Position numbers and translations under genes: made by a program. Under the pieces are notes generated by a model. That model was not told where the DNA came from, ran no database searches, and worked only from the letters and a program-made list of their open reading frames with translations. A stretch of DNA of 5,562 bases from Aquificales bacterium (GTDB taxonomy: Bacteria > Aquificota > Aquificia > Aquificales > Aquificaceae): NCBI GenBank assembly GCA_015491275.1, contig WFWF01000135.1:1-5562 (forward strand). The letters run 5' to 3'. This document shows, piece after piece, positions 5,206 to 5,562 of this stretch (position 1 is its first letter; each line of letters begins with the position of its first letter).

Positions 5206-5562
5206 ATAGAATTTCTACAAAAGGCGGATCAACAGAATCTACCCTTATAAAAGGGCTGAATGGAACATAAACCTCCACTTCAGCCCTTTTGTCTCCCTCT
5301 TTTATTTTTTCCGCATCCACAAATGCCCTTACTTCCGAAATTACACCTGCTTTATTCAATCTTTCTATCAGGTTCAATTTTATTTTCACCTTTGAAGGTC
5401 TAACAACATAGGTGTAATCTCCTTTCATATTCACCACTTTCACTTCCCTCTCTATGGTGATATCGGTCCTGTTTCCCAAATTCACTATTGCCCACAATAT
5501 TACTGCTATAAAAAGGGATATTATCTTATACTTCCAATCTTTATAAAAGATATATTCAATCC
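5165..5562 (-). CDS. YbbR/CdaR-like membrane-anchored protein, N-terminus beyond the window
   Basis: The frame is open from the right window edge to TAA at 5165-5167, so the 5' end is missing and the 132 visible codons are a minimum. A TTG at 5497 is in frame but is not the start, because the upstream residues are plainly part of the family: a basic KDWKYK segment followed by IISLFIAVILWAIVNLG, the N-terminal membrane anchor seen in YbbR proteins. A single YbbR-type beta-rich domain follows, with ITIEREVKVVNM, YVVRPSKVKIKL, a VRAFVDAEKIKEG segment and EVEVYVPF. Family members sit in the membrane with the YbbR domains outside; in Firmicutes CdaR controls the c-di-AMP synthase CdaA. A cdaA-like gene could lie just beyond the edge, but this is inference from other genomes. 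Only one domain is seen, so it is a short family member. Its last 41 bp overlap the iron-sulfur carrier gene tail to tail. Confidence 0.75.
   Translation of the reverse strand, partial: IEYIFYKDWKYKIISLFIAVILWAIVNLGNRTDITIEREVKVVNMKGDYTYVVRPSKVKIKLNLIERLNKAGVISEVRAFVDAEKIKEGDKRAEVEVYVPFSPFIRVDSVDPPFVEILFNKRTNYRIRMNR
5249..5290 (+). terminator. Rho-independent terminator-like hairpin, inside the ybbR-like coding region
   Basis: The arms AAAAGGGCTGAA (5249-5260) and TTCAGCCCTTTT (5279-5290) are perfect reverse complements over 12 bp. TGGA (5261-5264) pairs with TCCA (5274-5277) if C5278 is bulged, giving a 16-bp stem with a 9-base loop. On the plus strand the stem ends in TTTT followed by a pyrimidine-rich stretch (5291-5310), and it starts 43 bases after the iron-sulfur gene stop, as expected for its terminator. 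The same DNA encodes KRAE and PFSPF of the YbbR-like protein on the other strand, where the RNA could form the same stem. Confidence 0.65.

Overview
The window looks like chromosomal DNA from a thermophilic, Aquificota-like bacterium. That placement is an inference from three things: AT-rich sequence with AGG/AGA arginine and ATA isoleucine codons, very tight gene packing, and a futalosine-pathway menaquinone gene (mqnC). No marker gene fixes the taxon. I see no RNA gene, insertion sequence, CRISPR array or phage gene.

Layout, left to right. Positions 1-1427 (minus) hold a secreted, Asn/Gly-rich beta-helix repeat protein whose C-terminal end runs off the window. Upstream of it on the same strand is mqnC (1507-2562), a radical-SAM enzyme of menaquinone synthesis. 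A 38-bp divergent gap separates mqnC from a plus-strand run of three cell-envelope genes: a VanZ-family membrane protein (2601-3125), an exported ComEC-type metallo-beta-lactamase-fold protein (3092-3913, overlapping vanZ by 34 bp) and a small Wzz-type chain-length/polysaccharide co-polymerase (3930-4811, TTG start after a strong AGGAGG). After 67 bp comes an A-type iron-sulfur carrier (4879-5205). A YbbR-domain protein (5165 to beyond 5562, minus) converges on it, and the two coding regions overlap tail to tail by 41 bp.

The three envelope genes share strand and spacing and probably form one operon. Their products are all predicted to be at or outside the inner membrane, but the window has no glycosyltransferase, flippase or polymerase, so their common task is unknown. 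mqnC and the iron-sulfur carrier are housekeeping; MqnC itself needs a [4Fe-4S] cluster, but nothing shows that the two are co-regulated.

The most notable non-gene signal is a 12-bp perfect inverted repeat, extended by a further 4 bp with one bulge, at 5249-5290. It has the form of an intrinsic terminator for the iron-sulfur gene but lies inside the ybbR-like coding sequence. Other points of interest are the regular 27-29-residue repeat of the beta-helix protein, a candidate promoter that would make the mqnC mRNA nearly leaderless, and a candidate extended -10 that uses the wzz stop codon. I did not find a clearly new multi-gene system.
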